A stretch of DNA of 64,000 nucleotides from assembly GCF_963668385.1 (NCBI RefSeq), contig NZ_OY764327.1:4250501-4314500 (forward strand). Direction: 5' to 3'. The notes below the pieces were generated by a model, which saw only the letters and a program-made list of their open reading frames with translations, was not told where the DNA came from and did no database searches. The position numbers were made by a program, and so were the translations under genes. Source of the stretch: an uncultured Carboxylicivirga sp. (GTDB lineage Bacteria > Bacteroidota > Bacteroidia > Bacteroidales > Marinilabiliaceae). Below, in pieces: positions 9,530-17,133 of this stretch. The first letter of the stretch is position 1. Each line of letters starts with the position of its first letter.

Positions 9530-10477
9530 TTATTTGCTTGCTGTATTTAAAAGATCCAGATCATTATCGTCGAGATAAATTTTAGGAGCCTCTATTAAGG
9601 TGTCGAGCTGCGACTGGCTGGTGGCACTCACGATAGGAGCTGCCAAATTAGGTTGAGCCATCAACCAGGCCAGCGATATGGTAGCTGGTTTGGTATTGTG
9701 TTTGGCTGCTATTATATCCAGCGCTTCTAAAACACCATTTCCTTTTTCGTTCATGTATTTGCGGGCTCCTTCGCCGCGCACGCTTTTTGTTAAATCGGCT
9801 TCGGAACGATATTTACCGGTTAAGAATCCTGCTGCCAGCGACCAGTATGGAAATACACTTAAATCGTATTTCTTAACTAAGGGAAGATACTCGGTTTCGT
9901 ATTTATCTCTTTCAACCAGATTATAATGGGGTTGAAGCGCCACGTATTTAGGAAGATTGTTTTGTTCAGCTATATCAAAAGATTGTATCAAGCGTTGGGG
10001 TGTAACGTTAGATGCAGCAATGTAGCGTACTTTACCGGCTTTAATTACTTCATCGTAAGCAGCCAGCGTTTCTTCAACGGGCGTTTTATTGTCATCGAAA
10101 TGCGTATAATATAAATCGATGTAATCGGTTTGAAGTCGTTGTAGCGATTCATCAACCGATTTTAAAATGTGCTTTTTACTAATGTCAAACCCATGTTCTT
10201 TGGTTTCGGATCCTACTTTTGTTGCTATTACAACTTTATCGCGATTGGCCTTCAGCTTCATCCATTTACCAATGATTTCTTCCGATGATCCTCCTTTGCC
10301 ATTCACCCACCATGGGTAAGTATCGGCTGTATCAATAAAGTTAAAGCCTTCGCTTGTAAAGGCATCCAGTATTTCAAATGATTGTTGCTCGTTAAGAGTC
10401 CACCCAAACACATTTCCGCCAAAGTTTATTTTGCTAACTTCCAGATCAGTGTTTTTAATTTTTGTTTTTTCACTCAT
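9530..10477 (-). CDS. Aldo/keto reductase
   Basis: A 315-residue TIM-barrel oxidoreductase. Counting from the ATG at 10477, the catalytic tetrad is visible: Asp49 and Tyr54 in FIDTADTYPWW, Lys87 in VVIATKVGS and His126 in YYTHFDD. The C-terminal segment with AAPIVSATSQSQLDTLIEA supplies the NADPH-binding loop typical of the YajO/Tas-like AKR subfamily. A GTG directly precedes the ATG, and I chose the ATG. The physiological substrate is unknown, with reduction of small aldehydes or ketones expected. It appears monocistronic: a hairpin follows its stop, and upstream lies a long non-coding region with a repeat array. Confidence 0.9.
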   Translation of the reverse strand: MSEKTKIKNTDLEVSKINFGGNVFGWTLNEQQSFEILDAFTSEGFNFIDTADTYPWWVNGKGGSSEEIIGKWMKLKANRDKVVIATKVGSETKEHGFDISKKHILKSVDESLQRLQTDYIDLYYTHFDDNKTPVEETLAAYDEVIKAGKVRYIAASNVTPQRLIQSFDIAEQNNLPKYVALQPHYNLVERDKYETEYLPLVKKYDLSVFPYWSLAAGFLTGKYRSEADLTKSVRGEGARKYMNEKGNGVLEALDIIAAKHNTKPATISLAWLMAQPNLAAPIVSATSQSQLDTLIEAPKIYLDDNDLDLLNTASK

Positions 10478-10685
10478 CACTATATTGTTAAAGTGTTATT
10501 GTATCAGGTTCACACTAATAATGGTTAAGCAATGCACTTTGTTCGATCAGTGGCTTGATATTTTTTGAGCGATTGTATTAATCGTCAGGCGAAACAAAGC
10601 CTTTTGAATTGAAACGGGGTAGTGTAAAATTGTAAATCATCAATAATGAAACCAATGATGGTTTATTATTCTGAATATCGACTGA

Positions 10686-10869
10686 GCAAATTTGCGCGAG
10701 CCTTTGCAATATTGAAATATGGTTTTACACTTGTGCACGAGGCTTTGGTGAGTTTGAAATAGCCTCAGCAATTTTGCTGAGCGAATTGCAGTTTTGCGAA
10801 AGGCTTGTGCAGATGTGCAAGAGGGTTTCGGAGAGTTGCGAAACCTTCAGCAAATTTGCGCGAGGATTT
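10686..10869. repeat. Array of nine degenerate 20-21-nt tandem units
   Basis: Units begin at 10686, 10706, 10727, 10747, 10768, 10788, 10809, 10830 and 10850 and follow a loose consensus GCA-n-A-TTTGCG-nn-AGG-n-TTT. The first and last units are nearly identical (GCAAATTTGCGCGAG); the inner ones diverge strongly. There are no spacers distinct from repeats, so this is an old minisatellite-like array, not CRISPR. Confidence 0.65.
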
Positions 10870-11171
10870 GTTGGCGGTTAGAAGTGGATATAATATTGTG
10901 TAATTGTCTACATTGGTAATCTTCGCTCAAGCACCGGGGCTTTAACTTTTTGCCTGTAGCTCAAAAAGTCAATAAAAAAGCCGCCTACTGCAGCACTCGC
11001 TTACCCACTAATACATCGCTGCGGGAAAAATTTAAGGATTCGAATGATGTATAATAAATTTTTCTATCCTCCGCTTATGTATGTGGGACCCAAGCTATGT
11101 AGCTGAGGTCGGTATGAAAAAATAGTCTGAAATGTTTTGTAATGCAGGTAATGATATTTAATTGATTCCAA

Positions 11172-11204
11172 ATAAAAAGAGGTTACTCTTATCGAATAAC
11201 CCCT
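11172..11204 (-). terminator. Rho-independent terminator of tpiA
   Basis: On the minus strand GGGGTTA, a 10-base loop and TAACCTC (with one G-U pair) are followed by TTTTTATTT, 27 bases after the tpiA stop. Confidence 0.75.
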
Positions 11205-11230
11205 TATATTAAGAAATTGAAAAGTCTGTA

Positions 11231-11986
11231 TTAGAAAGCAGCAATAATTCCGTGGAAATCTTCTGCTTTTAATGAAGCACCACCAATTAAACCACCGTCA
11301 ACATCAGCATTAGCGAATAATTCTTTTGCGTTTGATGGTTTACAGCTACCACCGTAAAGTATGCTAGTGTTATCAGCAACTTCAGCACCATATTTGTCAG
11401 CTAAAGTTTTACGGATGAAAGCGTGAATTTCTTGAGCTTGCTCTGGAGAAGCAGTTTTACCTGTTCCTATAGCCCATACTGGTTCGTATGCTAAAACAAT
11501 TTTACCGAAATCTTCAGCAGAAAGGTGGAATAACGCTTCTTCGATTTGAGATTTAACTACTTCGAAGTGTTTTTCAGCTTCGCGTTCTTCCAATACCTCA
11601 CCGATACAGAAAATTGGAGTTAAACCGTTAGCTAAAGCTAAATCAGTTTTTTCTTTCAAAATAGCGTTAGTTTCACCGTAGTATGCTCTTCTTTCAGAGT
11701 GACCTAAAATTACGTATTGAGCGCCAGTAGACTTAATCATAGCAGCTGAAGTTTCGCCAGTGTAAGCACCGCTAGCTTTGTCAGCACAGTTTTGAGCAGC
11801 AACGCCCACTAAACTGCTGTCAACAGCTTTTACAACTTCAGTAATGTGGATGAATGGAGTACCCAAAACTACTTTGCAGTTAGGTTTGTTCTCAGTTAAA
11901 ATAGCATTTACTTCTTTTGCTAAAGCGATACCCTCTTCAAGGGTGTTGTTCATTTTCCAGTTTCCTGCAACAATGTTCTGTCTCAT
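11231..11986 (-). CDS. tpiA: Triosephosphate isomerase
   Basis: This 251-residue TIM barrel has all catalytic residues: Asn9 and Lys11 in NWKMN, the electrophile His96 in ILGHSERR, and the base Glu168 in [11 protein letters not shown], whose continuation is the closing loop. [10 protein letters not shown] and GGLIGGASL near the C-terminus bind the phosphate. It interconverts dihydroxyacetone phosphate and glyceraldehyde 3-phosphate in glycolysis and gluconeogenesis. It is the last gene of the DUF1599 - BT_3928-type - tpiA minus-strand operon, only 18 bases after its neighbour, and is followed by a terminator. Codon choice is visibly more biased than in neighbours, as expected for high expression. 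Confidence 0.98.
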   Translation of the reverse strand: MRQNIVAGNWKMNNTLEEGIALAKEVNAILTENKPNCKVVLGTPFIHITEVVKAVDSSLVGVAAQNCADKASGAYTGETSAAMIKSTGAQYVILGHSERRAYYGETNAILKEKTDLALANGLTPIFCIGEVLEEREAEKHFEVVKSQIEEALFHLSAEDFGKIVLAYEPVWAIGTGKTASPEQAQEIHAFIRKTLADKYGAEVADNTSILYGGSCKPSNAKELFANADVDGGLIGGASLKAEDFHGIIAAF

Positions 11987-12004
11987 CAGATAAAAATTTA
12001 AAGT

Positions 12005-13213
12005 TTATTTAAGTCGATACAATATTATAACAAATCCTGCCAACAGTAAAGCCCAAGCTATGATAAACCAATTATTGTTAAGGCTTCGATATGAATTAAA
12101 CGAATACGATAAAGGATTCGATAATTCATTGGCTTCGGGCAGATTTGTGTGATTATATTTTGCAATAATGGTTCCTTTATCCAAAATAATCATACCGGGA
12201 TTTCCGCGGCAGATGGTCTTCAACAAGGTTTCGTCAACACTTAGGTAATCGAATCCCAGCGAATGGTTGGCATCAAACTGAAAATAGTTATCGATCAACG
12301 AAGAGGTGAGTACAAAAAACTCATATCCGTTTTTCAAACACATCACTCTTATTTCTTTGAGCTTATCAAGGTTTTGGGTCGATGCTTTTTCAACTTTAGG
12401 AGCAATTACCAAAAATACGGGTTTGTCGCTGGTAAGAATATCCTGAGTTACATCTAATCCATCAATGTTTTCGAGAATGAAATTCTGAATAGGTGGTTGA
12501 TAGCCTTCTTTGATAAGCGTTGATTTCTGATCGACAAAAACCCAGGTAGAATCGTTATATGGGTAATTATCCATGTCGAATTCCTTACGCTCACCATCCT
12601 TCTCCATAATGAAGGTAGTAATATACTCGGGTTGAGGCGCGTCTTCGGGAGTGGTCATTCCTTCCTGTATGTTTTGCCCCACTTTAAAGGGTCTGAAATC
12701 AAGCAATGGAAGATAAACCAATGAGTAAATCGATATGCCCAATATAAATAGTAAGCCCGAAAAAGCACCTATACTTTGTTTTAATCCGCTTATCGAAGCT
12801 GTGTAGTCATTTCTTTTTCGATAGATAATATAACTAATGGGCAAAAGAACCAGGTTCTTGAAGAATGTCTCCCAATTGGTTAGTTTAACCGCATCGCCAA
12901 AACAACCACAATCGCTTACCGGATTGAATACTGCACTGTACAAGGTAAGAACCGTAAAAAAGCTCATAAACAAAAAGGCCGGCAGAGCAGCTTTTTTAGT
13001 TTTAAGCCCGAAAAATAGCATGAAACCAATGATAAATTCAATGGTTGACAAGGCTATTGCTAAATACACCGATAAGGTACTGGCGTGATGTATGCCTACT
13101 ATTTCAAGATATTCGGCAATTTTAATGGCGCCTCCCTGAGGATCAACGGCCTTTACAAATCCCGAAAATAAAAATACAATACCAATGATGATTCGAGCTA
13201 CGATTCTTAGCAT
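12005..13213 (-). CDS. DoxX/MauE-like membrane protein, BT_3928 family
   Basis: A 402-residue protein. Residues 1-165 hold four or five membrane helices of the DoxX/MauE fold, including RIIIGIVFLFSGFVKAVDP and the MauE-type cysteine motif DCGCFGD (about 100-106). About residues 170-370 form a periplasmic domain with redoxin-like secondary structure (VFLVIAPKVEK...LDKLKEI) but no CxxC. One C-terminal helix (about 380-398) follows. Family members in Bacteroides lie between DUF1599 and tpiA genes exactly as here. MauE/DoxX proteins handle quinone or disulfide chemistry, so a membrane redox role is inferred, not shown. Confidence 0.85.
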   Translation of the reverse strand: MLRIVARIIIGIVFLFSGFVKAVDPQGGAIKIAEYLEIVGIHHASTLSVYLAIALSTIEFIIGFMLFFGLKTKKAALPAFLFMSFFTVLTLYSAVFNPVSDCGCFGDAVKLTNWETFFKNLVLLPISYIIYRKRNDYTASISGLKQSIGAFSGLLFILGISIYSLVYLPLLDFRPFKVGQNIQEGMTTPEDAPQPEYITTFIMEKDGERKEFDMDNYPYNDSTWVFVDQKSTLIKEGYQPPIQNFILENIDGLDVTQDILTSDKPVFLVIAPKVEKASTQNLDKLKEIRVMCLKNGYEFFVLTSSLIDNYFQFDANHSLGFDYLSVDETLLKTICRGNPGMIILDKGTIIAKYNHTNLPEANELSNPLSYSFNSYRSLNNNWFIIAWALLLAGFVIILYRLK

Positions 13214-13224
13214 AAGATATAGTG

Positions 13225-13782
13225 TTAAGCGTTTTCTTCGTCGTTGGGGAATTCCAATTTAATCAAAGCAAAAATGGCATAATTAATCATGTCCATATAA
13301 TTGGCATCAATTCCTTCCGAAATAATGGTTTTTCCTTGATTATCCTCAATTTGTTTGGTACGATGAAGCTTCATTAGAATTAAATCGGTGAATGAACTCA
13401 CACGCATTTTGCGCCAAGCTTCGTCGTAATCGTGATTCTTATCTTCCATTAAAGCTTTCGAGCCGTATATCTTTTCGAGGTATAGTTTTAAGGCTTCGTC
13501 ATGATCCATTTCCGGTTGATCGGCCGGTTGAAGTTCTAACTGAACCAATGCCATGGCACAATAGTTAACAATACCAATAAACTCCGAACGAATGCCTTCA
13601 TCTACTTTTGAAACACCTTTTGTTTCGATACTTCGGATGCGTTGAGCTTTAATAAAAATTTGGTCGGTCATGCTCGATGGGCGTAAGATTCGCCAGGCAG
13701 TACCATAATCGCGCATTTTCTTTTCAAAGATGTCTTTACAGATATTTATAACGTGTTCGAATTGCTTATCGGTTTTTGTCAC
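13225..13782 (-). CDS. DUF1599 (Nmad1) domain protein
   Basis: A 185-residue soluble protein made of two tandem copies of the same motif: DYGTAWRILRPSSMTDQIFIKAQRIRSIE (about residues 25-53) and DYDEAWRKMRVSSFTDLILMKLHRTKQIE (about 118-146). Each is followed by a conserved EG-I-x-x-x-Y/F-x-x-x-x-NY helix. This is the DUF1599/nucleotide-modification-associated domain 1 family. Its biochemical role is unproven. It is first in the operon with the BT_3928-family protein (11-base gap) and tpiA. In many Bacteroidetes the upstream neighbour is folP, which is absent here. Confidence 0.88.
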   Translation of the reverse strand: MTKTDKQFEHVINICKDIFEKKMRDYGTAWRILRPSSMTDQIFIKAQRIRSIETKGVSKVDEGIRSEFIGIVNYCAMALVQLELQPADQPEMDHDEALKLYLEKIYGSKALMEDKNHDYDEAWRKMRVSSFTDLILMKLHRTKQIEDNQGKTIISEGIDANYMDMINYAIFALIKLEFPNDEENA

Positions 13783-13895
13783 TTCTTGTTATTTTTAATT
13801 GGAGGCGTAAAAATATCAAAAAATGAGAAATTTCTTTATTAATATGCAGAGTTTATGAATATAAGTTTTAGTTATAAAATGGAAAGTAAAGAAAA

Positions 13896-13966
13896 GGCTT
13901 TTGTCCGATCACGCCGGTAGCAGCTGTGATGGAATTGATTGCTACGGGTATTCACGGCCAAAAGCC
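13896..13966. other. 71-base multi-stem inverted-repeat structure
   Basis: Outer arms GGCTTTTG (13896-13903) and CAAAAGCC (13959-13966) pair perfectly. After a CCG/CGG extension and a symmetric internal loop, a second stem pairs CCGGTAGCA with TGCTACGGG with one mismatch. On the minus strand TTTTCTTT follows, so it could terminate the XRE/PLD transcript or be a structured RNA. Confidence 0.5.
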
Positions 13967-13986
13967 AAGTGCAATATAGTATTTTT

Positions 13987-14232
13987 TTATTTCTTTTTAA
14001 CAAACATCAAAACAATGCCTAGAACAAATCCGGCACCGCCACTAATAAGTATATTATTTTTAATTTTCGATATACCGGTAATGCTTCGTCCAAAGTCTCC
14101 CAAGCTTCCTCCCGAAGTACTAAAGAGGGTACCAATGCTTATGTATTCTCCCGCTATTTTTCCAAATAAAAGATAGCCAAAAATCAAGCCTAGTAAGGTA
14201 AGTAGTAAAATAATCAGAACATTTCTTTTCAT
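13987..14232 (-). CDS. Small membrane protein (81 aa)
   Basis: From the ATG at 14232 the product is 81 residues with two hydrophobic segments, about 4-24 (VLIILLLTLLGLIFGYLLFG) and about 60-78 (NILISGGAGFVLGIVLMFV), separated by a Gly/Ser-rich loop. An alternative upstream start would overlap the preceding gene and add a non-hydrophobic leader, so I prefer 14232. No family is recognised. It lies 14 bases after the HKD-protein gene on the same strand, so it is likely the last gene of the XRE - PLD-like - small membrane protein transcript. It may anchor or escort the HKD protein. Confidence 0.65.
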   Translation of the reverse strand: MKRNVLIILLLTLLGLIFGYLLFGKIAGEYISIGTLFSTSGGSLGDFGRSITGISKIKNNILISGGAGFVLGIVLMFVKKK

Positions 14233-14246
14233 GATAAAGGTTGTTT

Positions 14247-14936
14247 TTATTGAAAATAATAATCTTCCATGGTTTCCCAAAGTCGGTTAAATTCATTCTG
14301 ATAATCATTTAGAGCCTTAGGATCATTGGTTTCTAAAATATTTTCCTGATTGTATTGAGCGGCACTACGTGTCCAGTTGTAACTTCCGGTTAGCAAGATG
14401 CTTTTATCAAAAATGGCAAATTTATGATGCATATGATGACTGGTGTTATCTATTTTTATGGATGCTCCTTTGCGAAACAGGTATTCAATATCCGATCCCA
14501 AATCCATTGTTTTTTCATTATCGGTTATGATTCGAACTTTTACTTTTTTACCCAAAGCGTATTCTATTTTATCCCTTAAATCATTATCGCTAATGGTAAA
14601 CACACAAATGTCGATGGTGTTAACGGCATAACTGATTTGATTCATAATAGCATTAGCACAATCGGTACCCGGGCTGAAATATGATTTGCAGTAAAATGAA
14701 GGAGCCGCACTTGGAAGTAATAACTTATTGGCTTCTTCCAGCCAATCCAGTATTTGTTGATGTTTAAATTCCGAAAAATGATCGCGTGCAGCATTAAAAA
14801 TGTCGCTCCTTAATCGGTTTAAATCATGTTTCGATAGATTTTTGTCAGCTAAAATTGATTTTAAAGCTTTCTTTTCAGCTTTCGATAGTATTTTATCTTC
14901 AAGTGAAGATTTGAGGTAGTCTAATGTTTCCTGCAT
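14247..14936 (-). CDS. Phospholipase D-like protein with a single HKD motif
   Basis: A 229-residue protein. Residues 1-75 are helical and charged. About 80-215 form one PLD domain with the HxKxxxxD motif at His170, Lys172 and Asp177, followed by LLTGSYNWTRSA (Gly184, Ser185, Asn187). One HKD motif implies a homodimer, as in Nuc-type endonucleases and mitoPLD. It may hydrolyse phospholipid or nucleic acid phosphodiesters. There is no signal peptide. It begins 8 bases after the XRE regulator gene, in the arm divergent from the psp/flotillin operon, which makes a membrane-lipid or defence role attractive but unproven. Confidence 0.85.
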   Translation of the reverse strand: MQETLDYLKSSLEDKILSKAEKKALKSILADKNLSKHDLNRLRSDIFNAARDHFSEFKHQQILDWLEEANKLLLPSAAPSFYCKSYFSPGTDCANAIMNQISYAVNTIDICVFTISDNDLRDKIEYALGKKVKVRIITDNEKTMDLGSDIEYLFRKGASIKIDNTSHHMHHKFAIFDKSILLTGSYNWTRSAAQYNQENILETNDPKALNDYQNEFNRLWETMEDYYFQ

Positions 14937-14944
14937 GTGGAACT

Positions 14945-15682
14945 TTATTGAATTAGTTTTGATATGATTTGATTGAGTTGTTTCTCCAGTTTTTCTATTC
15001 TGCTATTTGCATCTTCGCATGGTAAGCCTCCTATATATTGTACAACAGGATGGCAAAAAATGATGTCATTGACTGATATTATGGTAAAATCATTCAATGC
15101 ATCTTGAATGTGAAATTGATTATTTGCTAAAATATTTAGCTTGCTAATAAATGTAGCATTGTTTGTTTTTATTAAGTAATATGAATTTACGTTGGTAGAT
15201 AATTCGTGTTGTAAATTGATAATTACAGTGCTCTGATTATGGATATTATGAGGTATGCATGCAAAATCACTATTGTTAATATGGATCGCAATGCAATTGG
15301 TAAGATTGCTTTCCAAAGGTATTTCAATGTTTGCCTCGGTATTTAACTCTTCCTTATTTTTAATAGATCTTAACTGATTAGAGTGTATAAAAGGAATCTT
15401 TCTAACTGTGATGTTTTTAACGGAGGTGTTTTTAAATACAGGCTCGTTCCCAACATCAAAGTGGTAAAGTTCGTTTACGGTTAGTTCCTTATTGATTAAT
15501 TCATCAATTGTAATGCTAAAATATTTAGCTACCTTATTAATAATTTCAATTTTAGGTTCAGCTCTTCCTTCTTCATATGATCCTATGCTGGCCCTTGATA
15601 AATCAAAGATAGATGCAAATTCTGATTGGCTTATTTTTTTAATTGAGCGAATCTTGCGAATATTTTTTCCAAAAAAACTCAT
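14945..15682 (-). CDS. XRE-family transcriptional regulator with S24-like C-terminal domain
   Basis: A 245-residue protein. Residues 7-62 are a canonical Cro/CI helix-turn-helix (SQSEFASIFDLSRASIGSYEEGRAEP). About residues 90-215 have the strand pattern of the LexA/S24 repressor C-terminal domain (CIAIHINNSDF and YYLIKTNNATFISKLNI, where a lysine would align), but I cannot identify the Ser-Lys autocleavage dyad. A short coiled coil ends the protein. Its promoter region carries a perfect ATATTTGCAAATAT palindrome plus related sites, suggesting autoregulation. It is divergent from ybjN-pspA, whose operon is its plausible second target. Confidence 0.85.
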   Translation of the reverse strand: MSFFGKNIRKIRSIKKISQSEFASIFDLSRASIGSYEEGRAEPKIEIINKVAKYFSITIDELINKELTVNELYHFDVGNEPVFKNTSVKNITVRKIPFIHSNQLRSIKNKEELNTEANIEIPLESNLTNCIAIHINNSDFACIPHNIHNQSTVIINLQHELSTNVNSYYLIKTNNATFISKLNILANNQFHIQDALNDFTIISVNDIIFCHPVVQYIGGLPCEDANSRIEKLEKQLNQIISKLIQ

Positions 15683-15689
15683 AAATAAA

Positions 15690-15777
15690 TGCTAATAATA
15701 TTTGCAAATATGATATTTGTATTTATATTTGCTAATGTAATTGTCAAAATAAGAAAATAATATTGAGAATTGCTAAT
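15690..15777. promoter_or_regulatory. Putative operator cluster between the XRE and psp/flotillin arms
   Basis: TGCTAAT occurs in direct orientation at 15690, 15730 and 15771 (steps of 40 and 41 bases). ATATTTGC/T occurs at 15698, 15713 and 15725. A perfect 14-bp palindrome ATATTTGCAAATAT lies at 15698-15711, directly before the XRE start codon. Position, symmetry and spacing suit a dimeric HTH repressor. Confidence 0.6.
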
Positions 15778-15884
15778 TACTTTAACCTTTTCTTAGAATA
15801 TTTTTAAATTAACAATTTGTGCTTTATGAAAAGAGAAAATTATTTAATTTCAAAACCTGAAAAATTAGTTTAAATCACTCGACA

Positions 15885-16292
15885 ATGGATAAGCATTTTG
15901 AAAAAGTAAGAAATTACCTGTTGGAACTAAATTGTGAAATAGTTACAGAACACGAAGAAGATGGTGTTTTTGTAGTGAATAAACCTGAAGAAGGAATTGC
16001 AAATTTAGTTCTTGGTTGTGCCGACCCTATCCTTATTATGGAGCAATTCATTTTCGAGATCGAGGAAGATAGTCTGAGTGTTTTTAAACAATTACTGATG
16101 AAAAACAGGGATATCGTTCATGGAGCTTTTGTTTTAGATGAAAGCGGACATAAAGTTATCTTCAGGGATACACTACAGATTGAAAACCTGGATCTGAACG
16201 AACTGGAAGGTTCAATTAACTCTCTAAGTCTGTTGCTTAGCGAGTATGCAAACGAAATTATTAAGTTATCCTCAAAAGAATTAGTATCATGA
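15885..16292 (+). CDS. YbjN-domain (type III chaperone-fold) protein
   Basis: A 135-residue soluble acidic protein with the alpha-beta-alpha pattern of YbjN/Tir-chaperone-fold proteins: N-terminal helix (HFEKVRNYLLEL), strands (VFVVNKPEEGIANLVLGCADPILIMEQFIF), then a C-terminal helix. I assign the family from pattern and context rather than a diagnostic motif. It is the first gene of the pspA operon and its stop overlaps the pspA start by four bases (ATGA), indicating translational coupling. YbjN-like proteins accompany PspA in several phyla, probably as a small adaptor or chaperone. Confidence 0.75.
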   Translation: MDKHFEKVRNYLLELNCEIVTEHEEDGVFVVNKPEEGIANLVLGCADPILIMEQFIFEIEEDSLSVFKQLLMKNRDIVHGAFVLDESGHKVIFRDTLQIENLDLNELEGSINSLSLLLSEYANEIIKLSSKELVS

Positions 16293-17005
16293 ACGTATTT
16301 AGTAGATTATTTAGAATAGGAACCGCTGAAGCTCATTCAGCAATAGATAAATTAGAAGATCCCATTAAGATGACCGAGCAAGGCATCCGGGATTTAAAAA
16401 AGAATTTGGACGATAGTCTTAAAGCATTTGCTGAAGTTAAAGCTTTAGCTATTCGTTCTAAAAACGATTTGGAAACCAACCGTAATCGTGCCAAAGATTA
16501 TGAGAACAAAGCTATATTATTATTGAACAAAGCTGAGAATGGTGAGATTTCAGCCGATGAAGCAGATCGTTTGGCAACTGAAGCATTAACAAAAAAAGAA
16601 GAATGTGCGGCCTTTGCTGCTGATAAGCAGAAGGAAGTGGATAAATTCGACCAGAATATTGCTCAGTTGGATGCCAATATTAAAAAGCTTCGTTCTCAAA
16701 TCAGTACTTACGAAAACGAGTTGCGTACCTTAAAAGCTCGCGTAAAAGTAAGTTCAGCAACTAAAAATATAAATAAGCAAATGGCTCAGATCGATTCCGG
16801 TAGTACTATTAGTATGCTTGAAAAGATGAAGGAAAAAGTCAACCAAGAAGAAGCGTTAGCTGAAGCTTACGGGGATATTGCTGGTGAATCTAAATCGTTG
16901 GATGATGAGATTGATACAGCATTAGGAGGAGCAAATAAAGCTGAAGCATCAGAATCGTTGGCTCAGTTAAAAGCAAAATTAGCTGCTAATAAAAAAGAAG
17001 AATAA
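16289..17005 (+). CDS. pspA: PspA/IM30 (ESCRT-III-like) membrane-stress protein
   Basis: A 238-residue, almost wholly helical protein. Residues 1-20 form the amphipathic membrane-binding helix (MNVFSRLFRIGTAEAHSAID), followed by the family's EDPIKMTEQGIRDLKKNL segment and a long coiled coil (about 25-150). The rest of the helices continue to about 225. PspA/Vipp1 proteins are bacterial ESCRT-III homologues that polymerise on damaged inner membrane and remodel it. It is translationally coupled to the YbjN-like gene and upstream of YqiJ-like, flotillin and AAA genes. A hairpin follows its stop, so expression of downstream genes may be attenuated relative to PspA. Confidence 0.93.
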   Translation: MNVFSRLFRIGTAEAHSAIDKLEDPIKMTEQGIRDLKKNLDDSLKAFAEVKALAIRSKNDLETNRNRAKDYENKAILLLNKAENGEISADEADRLATEALTKKEECAAFAADKQKEVDKFDQNIAQLDANIKKLRSQISTYENELRTLKARVKVSSATKNINKQMAQIDSGSTISMLEKMKEKVNQEEALAEAYGDIAGESKSLDDEIDTALGGANKAEASESLAQLKAKLAANKKEE

Positions 17006-17012
17006 TACATAT

Positions 17013-17045
17013 GAGGTTAGTGCAAAAGTGCATTAACCTCTTTTT
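17013..17045 (+). terminator. Terminator or attenuator after pspA
   Basis: GAGGTTAGTGCA, loop AAAG, TGCATTAACCTC with one mismatch, followed by TTTTT. It begins 8 bases after the pspA stop and lies 90 bases before the next gene. Confidence 0.75.
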
Positions 17046-17133
17046 ATAAACTAAGTATTGGTTATGGATTTAAGCTGTAATATACTACTGACTACAGACT
17101 TTTAACTACTAACTAAATTAATAACCCTAACTC

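Larger units (their letters stand above)
10481..11230. other. 750-base non-coding region with repeat array and GC-richer relic
   Basis: No plausible gene fits in this gap. It contains the degenerate 20-21-nt array at 10686-10869. Beyond it, about 10921-11110 is visibly richer in GC than its surroundings and includes the inverted repeat ACTTTTTG/CAAAAAGT (10945-10969). The base composition suggests a decayed mobile or coding sequence, but I recognise no product. The tpiA terminator closes the region. Confidence 0.5.

Noticed and set aside
10686-10869. Repeat array considered as CRISPR
   Set aside because: Units are contiguous and degenerate with no unique spacers of constant length, and no cas genes are present.
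10921-11110. GC-richer segment tested as a tRNA, tmRNA or other known RNA
   Set aside because: A GATTCGAAT-like string is present, but there is no cloverleaf, CCA end or matching arms.
13896-13975. Possible relic coding segment in the hairpin (plus frame reading PITPVAAVMELIATG)
   Set aside because: A stop lies close upstream and the frame is only about 25 codons; the structure explains the sequence equally well.
13901-14176. Plus-strand frame of 91 residues overlapping the small membrane protein
   Set aside because: Its N-terminal part covers a strong hairpin and the rest is antisense to a hydrophobic frame in a coherent minus-strand operon.
14120-14308. Minus-strand frame of 62 residues bridging the PLD-like and small membrane genes
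   Set aside because: Out of frame with both supported genes and without any recognisable feature.
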